Source: Clonostachys chloroleuca (taxonomy: Eukaryota > Ascomycota > Sordariomycetes > Hypocreales > Bionectriaceae). Taken from it: 64,000 nt of DNA. The position numbers and the translations under genes are program-made. Where the stretch lies: the NCBI GenBank assembly GCA_037952775.1, contig JBANAY010000003.1, forward strand, positions 29,698,001 through 29,762,000, written 5' to 3'. The notes under the pieces were generated by a model that saw only the letters and a program-made list of their open reading frames with translations, made no database searches and was not told the DNA's origin. Numbering within the stretch: position 1 is the first letter of the stretch; each line of letters starts with the position of its first letter. Of the stretch, positions 43,019 to 53,310 are shown in pieces.

Positions 43019-43628
43019 GGATGAGAGGTCATACGATTCCTGTAGCCATGATGTCGAACTGTAAATGAGCTCTGTCTGTGAAAAGATATGCTTCTACTCT
43101 TTACACAAGAGGTTTAACTTCCGAGTCCTATGGCTTGTTTAATATGGGATGGATACTATTAAATATCTTTTGGCTTAAATAGTGTTTATTCATCTTTGAC
43201 TGCATCCAAGGCCATCATCATTGCGCCATCACCCTGGACTGGAAGCCGGACACTGGAAGCCGGACCAAGAAGCCGGACCATGAGCGGACCAAGAGCTTAG
43301 AAATTCGGCTTATCAAGCAGCCGCGCGGTTGCTTAGAACAAAGCGGAGTGAGTGAGACTGATGATCTTGGAGGGCAGGTCAACCGTCTCACCTAGCACGT
43401 GACTTGCTGCGGCCTGGCAGAGGCCTTTGTTCGTAATAACAAGACCTTGAATTTGCTTACCAAGTTATCTATATATAGCCCAGAACACAGCTAACATACT
43501 GCCTTAGGCATCCATTGTAACGCGTTTGAACCCCGCTCTGCCTGTCGACTTGTAATACAACCGGCCTAGGTACCTACCCGAACAATAACAACTATTTCTT
43601 AAAATCAGCAACACAGATACACGGAGCT
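43019..43628. promoter_or_regulatory. Divergent region GST / CHAT gene, with short direct repeats and a TATA-like box
   Basis: A 13-base element actggaagccgga occurs at 43238-43250 and 43252-43264, followed by a related aagaagccggacca at about 43268 and gagcggaccaag at 43282. Further down, tatctatatatagcccag near 43467 looks like a TATA box for the CHAT gene about 150 bases ahead of its start codon. No known regulator is assigned to the ccgga motif. Confidence 0.5.
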
Positions 43629-46600
43629 ATGGATTATTTTCTCCCAGGAAAATATAAAAATGCACTTGACGATTATGGTGCACTGATTTCGGACCTTCAT
43701 CCAATGATATACACACCTTCATCCGAAGTGGCCAGCGACATCGCGAAGCTTGACTTCGATATCCAGCAGTTCCTGACCCACATCGAATGCTCAGGTGATG
43801 CTTCAACACGGGCGTCACGATTTGAAGATCTCGGAAGGACGTTTTTCGCCCGATGGATAGCGAAGGGAGCGATCCCAGATCTCGAAAATAGCATCAAGAA
43901 TCTTCAGGCGGCACTGACCTTGACACAACCCGGAGCGCCTCTACAAACAGCCCGACAGGCGGGCCTGTCTCAGGCTATGCGTGCAAAAGTTATCGCATCA
44001 AATGATAAAGGCTATACAGATGTTTACATTCAATCACTGCAGGATTTGTTGCAGAGCCCCGGCTCCGAGTATCTTCTGCCATTAGCTGAGGCATATGGAA
44101 TACGGTGGATCCAATTCCGTGATGCTGAAGATCTCGACAAATATAGCGACTTGCTTCAAGAAGTCCTAGATCTCCCCTCTACTCGTGATGACTTACGCCG
44201 GAGACCCCTCATGCTCTTAGGACAGTCATGTGTCATGAAACATGAAGTAACGGGCGACCTCAGCTACCTCGATGCATGTTTCGAACTATATCAAGAGGCA
44301 CTAGATATTCCGACGAATACCATTGCAGCTACTATTGGGCGAGCATTGGTACTCGAAGGCCTAGGGAAGGCCTTCCTAACGAGATATCTTCGGTTGGGAG
44401 ATCCGAAAGATGCTGAGTTATCTCTTCGTTGGTGTGAGGAAGCGGTCAACACAATCCCGGTTGAATCATCGCCTATCATACAATTCAGTCTGAAATCATC
44501 GCTTGCATTTTGCTATGCTGTTAGATTTGGACAGCTTCAATCAATCGTAGATATTGATATCTCGATTCGAATCATGGTTGATGCTCTGCGCATCTTACCG
44601 GAAAATGAACCACTTCACTCATCAGGAAACCTGCAGCTAGCGCAGCTTTTTCAAGCAAGATATGTCCAACGAGAAGACATAGGGGATCTAGACCAGATCA
44701 TGTCACTATCTAAAAAAGCAGCTGGTAATGGCCCACACACTCGAAAGTCCGAAATTCAATTACTACATATTTTCGCCAAAGCGTTGAATTCCAGATACAT
44801 GCAACTAGGACATAGTGAAGATATTGATAAGTCCATTGAGAACATATCTAAAGCTCTGTCTCTCACCCAGGATCAAGATGAAACTTTTCAGCCAGAACTT
44901 CTTGAGACTCTGGCAAATTCGTATGAGTTCAAATACAAAAGACTTCTATCACGAGGAGATCTTGAAATGGCAATAAGTTATCGGAAGCAAATCATTGCTC
45001 TCCTCCCTATAGGTCACTCAGAGCTACCAAAAGCATACTCCGCACTCGGAAGTTTATACGAGGATAAATCTGAAATAACAAAAACAGAAGAGGACTATGA
45101 AATGACCTTACAGACGTACCAGAAAGCGGTAGATGCAGCTCTAGAAAAGGACCCAACTCGAATTCTTTATCTGCAATACCTTGGGATAGAATACCAGAAG
45201 CGGTTTCAACGACTTGAAATTCAATCGGATCTAGATGCTGCAACTAGGATGTTAGAGAAGGCCTTTCGACAACCACAAGCGCATATAATGTTTCGCATAG
45301 TGGTTGGGAAGAATCTAGCCGACTGGCTGATAGAGGTGGAAAATCCTTCAGCTGCGTACCAGGTCGCTACTGAAATACTTTCCTTACTCTCTCAATTTAC
45401 TCCACGGTCCTTAGAAACATCGGATAAGCAAAGCCTGCTGGGTAGTGTTGCTGGGATACCTAGTTTTGCGGCAGGTCTCGCACTGATAGCAGGAGAGGAA
45501 CCATACACAGCAATTCAGCATCTTGAATCAGGAAGAGGGAATATAGTAACCTCTCTCAGCGATCTCCGCGTTGACACCATCAAACTCAATTTATCACATC
45601 CTCATCTAGCTGAACAGTTTATTCAGCTAAAAGATGAGCTAGACACTAGGCCAGGGTTGATAACAGGTTTTTCTAACCCACGCCATCATGCAGACCGGCA
45701 ATTAGCTTCTATTATTGAAGAAATCCGAGAATTGCCGGGGTTTAATCGATTTTTACTTCCCCCATCTGAGGATGACCTGAAGTCTGCGGCAATATATGGA
45801 CCGATAGTGATTATCAACATGACGCTTGAGCGCTGCGATGCTCTTATTATAAAACCTGATCAAATCATCTGTTTAGAGCTTCCGGAATTATACTATACCG
45901 ACGTTGCAGAATGCGCGGCTCAGCAGGAAATTGACCAAGGTACACTAGAGTGGCTCTGGGACACAACCGCCCACCCGATCTTGGAGAAATTAGGGTATCT
46001 TGAACCACTTACTGGATCTCCTTGGCCACGTGTTTTTTGGGTTCCCACGGGGCCCCTACTATCCATGCCTATACATGCGGCTGGGTATCACTACCCGGGG
46101 TCGAACAAGACTGTTCTAGATTGTGTGGTCTCTGTGTACAGTTCTTCTGTAAGAGCACTCATACAGGGCCGTATGAATGCTGCTAGAGCAGCAGTTACAT
46201 CTAGGCCAAAGGGAGAGGCTGTGCTTATTGGAGTTCAAAATCTTCCATTCGCGTCGGATGAGATTGATCGACTTGAGGAGTTATGCGCTGAGATGAATCT
46301 GCAGACAAAGAGAGTGAATCCTTATCGAAGTGAAGCACTTGCTTCCTTATCTCAATGTGAGATTTATCATTTCGCAGGGCATGGGACAACGCATCCTGTG
46401 AGCCCATTAAGAAGTTCGCTGAAGATGAATGACGAGCCGGTTACGGTCCAAGACTTGTTTAATATGAGACTGCATGAGCATGCTCCGTTTCTGGCCTACC
46501 TTTCTGCATGCAGTACAGGCCGTACCGAGGATGAGGAACTTCTAGATGAAGGCCTACATTTAATCAGCGCATGCCAGCTGGCAGGTTTCCAAAATGTGAT

Positions 46601-46883
46601 TGGGACTCTGCAGAAAGCGAACGATTTACATTGTTCTCAGGTCGCGAAGATGACTTATACATGGATCAAAAATGGAAAGATGGAAAATAAGTCTGTTGCA
46701 GAAGGTCTTCACCATGCAATTAGAAACCTTCGTGATCAATGGATTGCTAAAAACAAAAATGATGAGGGCGCAAGAGGAGATCAGGGAAGCGGGAATGATA
46801 ATTCAAACAGAAGAAGAGATATTATCCCCTGTGAAGAGCAACCTATATTCTGGGCTCCATTTGTTTGCTTTAGTATTTATTAA
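43629..46883 (+). CDS. TPR-like repeats plus C-terminal CHAT (caspase-HetF) protease-like domain, 1084 aa
   Basis: Single exon, start MDYFLPGKYKNALDDYGALI. Residues about 60-650 are helical repeats of the TPR sort, each with patterns like YLDACFELYQEAL, DLDQIMSLSKKAA and DIDKSIENISKAL. From about residue 760 comes a CHAT domain: VIINMTLERCDALII, PRVFWVPTGPLLSMPIHAAG, the catalytic His918 in YHFAGHGTTHP, and the catalytic Cys961 in FLAYLSACSTGRT, followed by LIGACQLAGF-like text (LISACQLAGFQNVIGTL). Both dyad residues are present, so an active caspase-like cysteine peptidase is predicted. In fungi such proteins occur among NLR-like and cell-death genes; in bacteria CHAT proteases cut gasdermins or regulators. 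No nucleotide-binding domain is present. The following genes suggest a signalling role. Confidence 0.9.
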   Translation: MDYFLPGKYKNALDDYGALISDLHPMIYTPSSEVASDIAKLDFDIQQFLTHIECSGDASTRASRFEDLGRTFFARWIAKGAIPDLENSIKNLQAALTLTQPGAPLQTARQAGLSQAMRAKVIASNDKGYTDVYIQSLQDLLQSPGSEYLLPLAEAYGIRWIQFRDAEDLDKYSDLLQEVLDLPSTRDDLRRRPLMLLGQSCVMKHEVTGDLSYLDACFELYQEALDIPTNTIAATIGRALVLEGLGKAFLTRYLRLGDPKDAELSLRWCEEAVNTIPVESSPIIQFSLKSSLAFCYAVRFGQLQSIVDIDISIRIMVDALRILPENEPLHSSGNLQLAQLFQARYVQREDIGDLDQIMSLSKKAAGNGPHTRKSEIQLLHIFAKALNSRYMQLGHSEDIDKSIENISKALSLTQDQDETFQPELLETLANSYEFKYKRLLSRGDLEMAISYRKQIIALLPIGHSELPKAYSALGSLYEDKSEITKTEEDYEMTLQTYQKAVDAALEKDPTRILYLQYLGIEYQKRFQRLEIQSDLDAATRMLEKAFRQPQAHIMFRIVVGKNLADWLIEVENPSAAYQVATEILSLLSQFTPRSLETSDKQSLLGSVAGIPSFAAGLALIAGEEPYTAIQHLESGRGNIVTSLSDLRVDTIKLNLSHPHLAEQFIQLKDELDTRPGLITGFSNPRHHADRQLASIIEEIRELPGFNRFLLPPSEDDLKSAAIYGPIVIINMTLERCDALIIKPDQIICLELPELYYTDVAECAAQQEIDQGTLEWLWDTTAHPILEKLGYLEPLTGSPWPRVFWVPTGPLLSMPIHAAGYHYPGSNKTVLDCVVSVYSSSVRALIQGRMNAARAAVTSRPKGEAVLIGVQNLPFASDEIDRLEELCAEMNLQTKRVNPYRSEALASLSQCEIYHFAGHGTTHPVSPLRSSLKMNDEPVTVQDLFNMRLHEHAPFLAYLSACSTGRTEDEELLDEGLHLISACQLAGFQNVIGTLQKANDLHCSQVAKMTYTWIKNGKMENKSVAEGLHHAIRNLRDQWIAKNKNDEGARGDQGSGNDNSNRRRDIIPCEEQPIFWAPFVCFSIY

Positions 46884-47642
46884 CATGCTTTCTCAATATC
46901 ACTCTCGTCTCCAAGGAGACTTAGGGCCTCGGGGGGGGGGCTACAATAACCGCCTTTTAAGCCATTTTCAGTAGATATACTTTTCATAGATAGCCTCAAG
47001 TGAGTAGCTTGATTTAAGTACTAGAATTCTTAGCCTAATCTAAAGGTAGTTCCCTAGATATTTCATACCTTCTAGTAAGCTATAGAGTTTTGTGGTGGTG
47101 TACTAGGCGATTCTTAATCAGATGGAACCGTGATGATGCGTATTCGCACAGCGCGCATGACTTTTATTGGTAGAGCTTCCCTTAAGAATTTTTTGTGCAT
47201 AATGGGATGGTTTGCCTTCAGCCGCATTCGGCACAAAAGTCCTACACTTAACAAATATCTCCATAGGGTTGGATGATGCAGTCTGGACTTGTACGCACGC
47301 TCTCTTGTGTATGTTTTGAATGCTCGAAACCATCAGTGAACTGAGCACAGAGTTTCTTAGGGGAAATCTACCTTGTCCTTAAACAAACAACAAGGAAGTC
47401 TACACTAAATCTCACACATAATACTCAGTCAACCGTGGTAGAGAGCAGTCTGCAGGATAGCTCGAACAGTCGATGGCATCACTCGCAGGCCCTTTTGTAA
47501 ATCACCTTCCAATGAAGAGTTGACCTAGGCGATGGAAACATCTCAACCTTTGACTCTAGCCAACAGAGCAAATGGATCTGTGCTGGATGAGTATTTGCCG
47601 CGACATTTGGATATGCGACCTGACGCTGCTATACATGCTGAT
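46884..47642. other. Spacer between CHAT gene and pseudokinase gene
   Basis: A G10 run lies near 46935. A minus-strand frame of 76 codons at 47118-47348 has no family or intron support. No gene is called. Confidence 0.45.
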
Positions 47643-49160
47643 TCAAACATCCTTGCTAATTTCGATAGCCTCGTCGACCTTATTGAAGAGTTCAAATGCG
47701 GTACACCTAGACTTTTGAGGAACCAATAATCGATTCAAGGCCAAATCTACTATCCGCGGGGTGATATCATCACAACGCCGCCCATTGCGATGGATCCCCT
47801 GGCCAAATTTCCGCACAGATTCGAGCGGGCCGTGGCTGTCGTGAAAACATTTATCATCAAGGTTTCCTAGACTCCTGTGCAAAGACGCAATCTCCATCTC
47901 CCTTTGCTTCTGGAATTCGTGGAGGCCTGGATCTCCGTATGTAATGAAAGCCGAGATCTCAAGGAGGATGCATCCAAGTGACCACATATCGTCCGATGAA
48001 CATTTTTCGGTATCGCTCATAGTATCAAACGAAGACTCGGGGGCGCCTAAACACCTGGGGTCAGATCTACGTGCATATATTTGTGGGAATACGGACGACC
48101 TACTATAGGTTCGGTTGTGAAAAGCAGCGAAACTTTTTGCTTTATTAGCTTCATAGCCTCCCCCATCATTTGTAGCATTGAAATCAAAGAAGAAAGCTTT
48201 TCCAGAACCTCTATCTGTAGAAACTAGAATAGTAGTTGGGGTGATGTTATAGTCAATTCTATATTTACAGAAGTGGATTAAATCAGTGGCTGGCGCACGA
48301 CATTGTCAGATAATAATGAACTTACCGCAGGTTTTTAACGTGGCCATGAACAGCTACCACACTAGAAATCATCGCGAGGACTCGTTCCCATATGGATTTG
48401 ATGCCTTGATATTCACAAGGAGGGTTATTTTCCGCAAAGATATCAGCTAGTGTCTCTCGTGAATGTTCGAATTCATTTGATGTAATGTTTGCACGATTTT
48501 TAGTTGCGACCAGAGTAGAACGGGGCAGGCAGTGGCCTGTTCCTGACACGTGGATATCTCTTTCATTATTCCCTCTTTTTCCGATGCATACGGGCTTGTT
48601 GACCTGGAAATTGTATTTCGGAAAGACCTGTGTTGGGACCCGTTAGCAACCACAATTCTATTTGTTTGAGTATTAATTTATAGAAGTTACTAGAAGGAAT
48701 TTACCTCAATCCTTTCTGTCATAAAATTGTGCGAATTCTTGGGGAAATTCATTATGCGTATGCCTGGCTGCATGTCTTTTCCTAGATTTTGGATCGGAAT
48801 CTTTTTGGAGAATGGGAAGGTAGAAAGCTTGTGAAACTCCAAATTGGAGAAGTTTCTCTCAAGATCGAGCAATGAAAAGCAAATCCTCCACTGCTGGTCC
48901 AGGAACTCGCTCCATGAAGCCTCCCCCTCAGCAGGACCCTTAAATCCGCTCAGAATTACTGCCCAAGGGAGGCAGCCATCGTCAAAGCCGTAATTGAGCA
49001 GAGATTCAACATCGGGATGTTTGGCGATATTGAAAAGCATAGAAATGAGACGGACGTATGTTTGATAATCGCCTTCGAAATCCAGATTTTCCATCAAGCA
49101 TCCTCTGTTACACTTTGAATAAAGCTCGCGCAGGACAGGGATACTCTGAGAAGGCTCCAT
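47643..49160 (-). CDS. Pseudokinase with N-terminal domain shared with the downstream vWA kinase, 438 aa
   Basis: Four exons on the complement: 48705-49160, 48326-48627, 48104-48258 and 47643-48046; the last intron (57 nt) is in-frame but is supported by comparison with the paralogue. Start MEPSQSIPVLRELYSKCNRG (an upstream extension exists). The N-terminal domain includes FLDQQWRICFSLLDLE and LEFHKLSTFPFSKK, which parallels FFSNQWKFCPVLLDPD and TKLHRWSILPFEERK in the next gene. The kinase part is degenerate: in place of HxDxKPxN it reads YNITPTTILV, and DFG is DFN. The C-lobe DMWSLGCILLEISAF and a terminal LLVPQKSRCTAFELF are kept. It should bind partners rather than phosphorylate. No vWA domain is attached. 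Role inferred: regulator or decoy of the adjacent kinase. Confidence 0.75.
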
Positions 49161-50044
49161 GTTTGGCAAGTTCAAATGCGCGCCAAAGGAAGCGCTCAGA
49201 AAAAAAGAGTTAGTTTTATGTACAGGATGGAGCATCAAAGGAGGAGCAAATGTATAAGGGGACAATTTAAATTCCTAGGAAGCTACTAAACTAAGTATTT
49301 CCTCCAAGACTCGGGGCAATGAAGTGAAAGCCACATTTTCCGAGACGGCATAGCCATGATTATCTCACTTATGTGCATTCCATATTTCATGTCGGTCTGA
49401 AAAGTTCTGGTGGTGGCAATGAACGAGGCGCAGATATCTGAGTACTACCAAATCCAATTGCAGAGACACAGCGTTTCGCAGGATGGTTATGCTGGTGTAC
49501 TATGTCAGGCTCGGCTGAGATGAAAATTTGTAAGTCACTTGCCTGCACTGCCCTGAAAAAAGGAATCGAAAGACCACTTTTGTGCAAATGGCTCAATAAG
49601 TCCCAGTCAACCGAGGGACAGCATCAAAACATATCGTTGGGAAAGAACCATTCTGTCCTGCAGAGGTGTGATTCTTGGCCATTTGCCTTGCGTATGAATA
49701 TTTAATCTTTTATTCATCAAAGCGAATTTGAGAACATTAGCTATGCTTCTCGGACTGTTATCGCCAACACCAGCCCCTTTAACCAGTCTATTTGCTATAT
49801 TAACCGTTACCGCTATTTATGGTATATTAATCTTCTCTCTAGTTAGTAGCCCAAGATCTCCCAACCTATTGTCGTAACTTCGTGAACATAATTTGGGAAG
49901 AATTCCTCTTAGTCCGTGCCCCTAAACACAGCGCCATTCAGAATTTTCCAAATACAGGCCGTTACAGGTTTATGGTCGACAATATCACTGCAAAAAAAGG
50001 GTTAGCTGGGAGACAAGCGCAAGTAGGGGCTTAGAGGAAGAGGC
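49161..50044. other. Spacer between the two kinase-related genes
   Basis: About 880 bases, AT-rich, with a short frame at 49502-49705 that has no support. It contains the pseudokinase promoter and the 3' side of the kinase-vWA gene. Confidence 0.45.
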
Positions 50045-52662
50045 CTACAACTTGTGCTTTTTGCCCAAATCATCGTCCAACGATTTCAATCGCCTAATTC
50101 CAACTGGGTCCGATCCAAATCGCAAGAACTGTATAGAAACATTCGGGCGTCCAATGCTTGAGTCCTTCATGTGCTTAATAAGGGATTCAATTGACTCGTC
50201 CGCGCCCATAAGATCATTTCCAAGTTTTCCAAGTGAAGAATCCCAGACGCCATCAGTGAAAACTAAAACCGATGTTTTCTTTGGGCCACTTCCGGGGCGT
50301 GTAATAGAGAGAAGCCTGGAGGAAACCGTAGATGGCGGCTCACGTATGCTGTCAGCGACAGCTAATAGTGCACTCTCCATGTTGCATGGGGCCCCCTTTC
50401 CATCTGCAAATGTCTCCGATACAAATCTTTTTGCATCGCTGGACTTCTTGAATTTGATAACTTTCGTATGATCAGAAGTACATCTGACTTCGCCTCCATC
50501 AGGGTCAAGTTCTTTGACAAGGTAGCCCAGCTCTAAAACCCATCGGAGCACTTCTTCTCTGTACTCCTGCATTGAATTAGAGTTATCAATCAAGAATATC
50601 TTGGTTTTCCAGTTAGTGTCATTCTGCTCCTCCACTTTGTATATTGAATGCTGAAAGGGTTCCAAACTCACGAAGTCTCGGCCTTTGAGTTGACCTTGGG
50701 CCAACTTCCATCCAGGCAGTTCATAATTATGCCATTGACTCTTTTTGGATTTTCTCCAGGAGCTTAGTTGGTCGATATATACCTCCGTTTCATCCCCGCT
50801 GCTAGAATTAGACTCTGTAAGCTTCCCGGGTCCAACTGGCTGTGTTGAGCCATGGCCTGGTGCAGACACCCTGGAGGTATTTTTAACCCTGGACATATTT
50901 TCGTCTCCAGACATCTCAAACGGAAACATTTCGCCGGGATCGCTTCGGAGAGGCTGGCCTGTCAGAATCTGCTGAGGCATTTCACTCCTAACAGTAGATG
51001 GACTTTTGACTTGGTAAGCCTCGAGTGAATGGGTTGGATCTAACTTCTCAGAGGAGCGTTTATCATTCAGGATTGCACGCAATCTACTGTGAAGATTGAG
51101 AGAATTGATTCGTGAATCTTCTTCGACCAAAAGATTTTCCGTGGCCAGGTTGACTATCTCCGGGGTAAGCTTGTCACTCGGGCGCCCATGAAGCTTCATT
51201 AAATTGACGTATTCTGTTACGCAATTCAAGGCAACAGATCCATTGTGAAAACAGTCTCCGTACCCCAGATTTTTAAGTTCTGGCAGCTTTGAGATCTCTT
51301 CTATGCGTTTGTTTCTGAAATCTTGGCGGCCCCGTTCGCCGAATGTGACCCAAACCGCGGCCTCGATGATAATGCACCCAATAGACCACATATCGAGTGT
51401 AGGTCCCACATAATATTTCACACTGTCACCCAAATAGATCTCAGGAGGAGCTGTTTTGCTTTCTTATCAGCTCATGTCATTGCAGTTAATTTCAATGTGA
51501 GAATAATACCATAGGTTCGCGTTGTGCCCCGATTAATGGCCCCGAGTGTAACATTTGTTGGGATCAGGTAACTGGCGCCAAAATCGCCAATTTTGAAATC
51601 ATAAACAAGCTTGCTGTCTATATATTCCCTTGAAAAAACCAGAATATTGGATGGTTTCATATCATGGTGTAATCTTGAAGGATAAAAGTAGTCAGCACTC
51701 GAGAAGCAGAAATAATCGGCTAGAAACCCCTTACCCATCTTGGTATCCTACTTGCTTATGAATTGTGTGAAGGCCTTTTGCAGGTCCAGCGATCCCTTCC
51801 CAAAACGACTTAATATCTTCAGGGAGATATGGTGGGTGGCTTTGAAGATATAGGTCTAGCAGAGTACCATGTTCTGCATACTCGAAGATTAGGGTGCCTA
51901 TGCGACCATTCTTCTCATCAAACCAGTGGAAGCTCCCTTTGCAAGGTGCGATTTCTTTTGATGCGAAGACGTTGTTTGCTTTTCTCTCGAGATGATATTC
52001 ATTATGATATATCTCTTCGTATGTTTTGAGAAGGACAAGCCTCGGTACCTGAAGACAAAGTCACTAAATCAGCTATATGATTCTACCGACATCCTACATT
52101 CACATACCTTGGCTCTCCTCAGTAGATGTGCATGCGCACCATCGTGTACAACCATAATTCTTGTGGTTGCCTCCCTTCTTCCACTTGGACGTGGTTGGTG
52201 TGCTGATTTCCTCTCTTCGAATGGCAGGATGCTCCATCTATGTAATTTGGTGTCGCAAAGATCACCATCTGGATCTAGGAGCACCGGACAGAATTTCCAC
52301 TGATTACTGAAAAATTCATGGTATTCGGGGTCGGCTTTTTCCAGGAACTCTGGCGGCTGGGACCAGGGTAGACTTGAGTCGTTTTTCTGGGCACTTATGA
52401 CTGGCTCGAAAAGATGGAGGTTTGATGTATACACGAGGATCGAAAATACGCGCAAGTAACTTTTGATGATGGATTTAGGCTTTGGGCCAGGGATTTTAGC
52501 CTCCCGGAGGAGGGAATGGATTTCTTGTGGCCTCCAGTAGTTCAGCAGGAAAGAATATGGCACGTACTGCCCAGGTTCTCCCGAGCAGGTGATTCCATTT
52601 TTCAAATTGCCTCTGAGATGGTCCTTGAAAGTCTGGGTATGGTTAAGAATAGGCGATGTCAT
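50045..52662 (-). CDS. Protein kinase fused to a von Willebrand A domain, with fungal N-terminal domain, 812 aa
   Basis: Exons on the complement: 52108-52662, 51735-52048, 51510-51673 and 50045-51450; introns 59-61 nt, all in phase. Start MTSPILNHTQTFKDHLRGNL. Residues 1-185 form an N-terminal domain shared with the pseudokinase gene. The kinase has RLVLLKTYEE (lysine), YHLERKANN (helix-C Glu), LHHDMKPSNILV (catalytic loop), FKIGDFGASYL (DFG) and TYAPPEIYLG, DMWSIGCIIIEAAV, so catalysis is likely. A polar linker leads to a vWA domain near residue 615 with the MIDAS motif FLIDNSNSM (DxSxS) and VLVFTDGVWD, suggesting metal-dependent ligand binding. No membrane segment. Kinase-vWA fusions are uncommon; the link to the CHAT and CorA-like genes suggests a sensing and signalling unit. 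Substrate unknown. Confidence 0.85.
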
Positions 52663-53310
52663 GGGGTAGACAGCACCCTTATGGGTGTCTGAAGCACAGA
52701 GAAAGTCGAAAGGGGAAGGGAGAATAACTGAAGAGATAAGGAAGAAAGTATTCTATGCTAACCTATCTCTTCGGATAATGGAACCCCGTGGCTAAGTTGC
52801 CAGGATAGGATTGTATATCGAGTGTGATAGGTTGGTCCTCGGTATGACATGGAAGGGCTGACCCGTACTGGCAAACGTAACGGTGGCTGCAGAGCATTGA
52901 AAGTATAAGTAACATGTAGTTTTATCTAGTGGAAAAGAAAAAGTATAGAACCGAGAACATCAGCTAACAAGGACATGGCAAGGCATAAGTGAGGCCAAGC
53001 CTTTGGCACTACACACTTGAAAAGAGGCTAGCAGGCTGCCTTGACCGATGCCTTGCTTCTGTACCAACCTCATTACGGACAAGTACTGCAGCAGAACCGA
53101 GTCTTCAGGCAGAACCACAAGGCGCACATTCTAGGCAACCTTGAGGTGGGCCTTGTGTGGCAGTGAGAAAAGTTGCTCGGCAAATGCAATCTTCCTGCAT
53201 AGCAGCTTACCCAGTTAGTCCCATGCCTCATAATAGCGCGCTGCACTCTGTTACACTTTCAAACTGCAGCGTAATAATCTCACCCCCTTCCTCAACTGCC
53301 AGAGTCAACT
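52663..53310. other. Spacer, promoter of the kinase-vWA gene and 3' side of the CorA-like gene
   Basis: About 650 bases without a supported gene. Confidence 0.45.

Noticed and set aside
47118..47348. 76-codon minus-strand frame downstream of the pseudokinase
   Set aside because: No family, no intron signals, and no continuity with the kinase frame.
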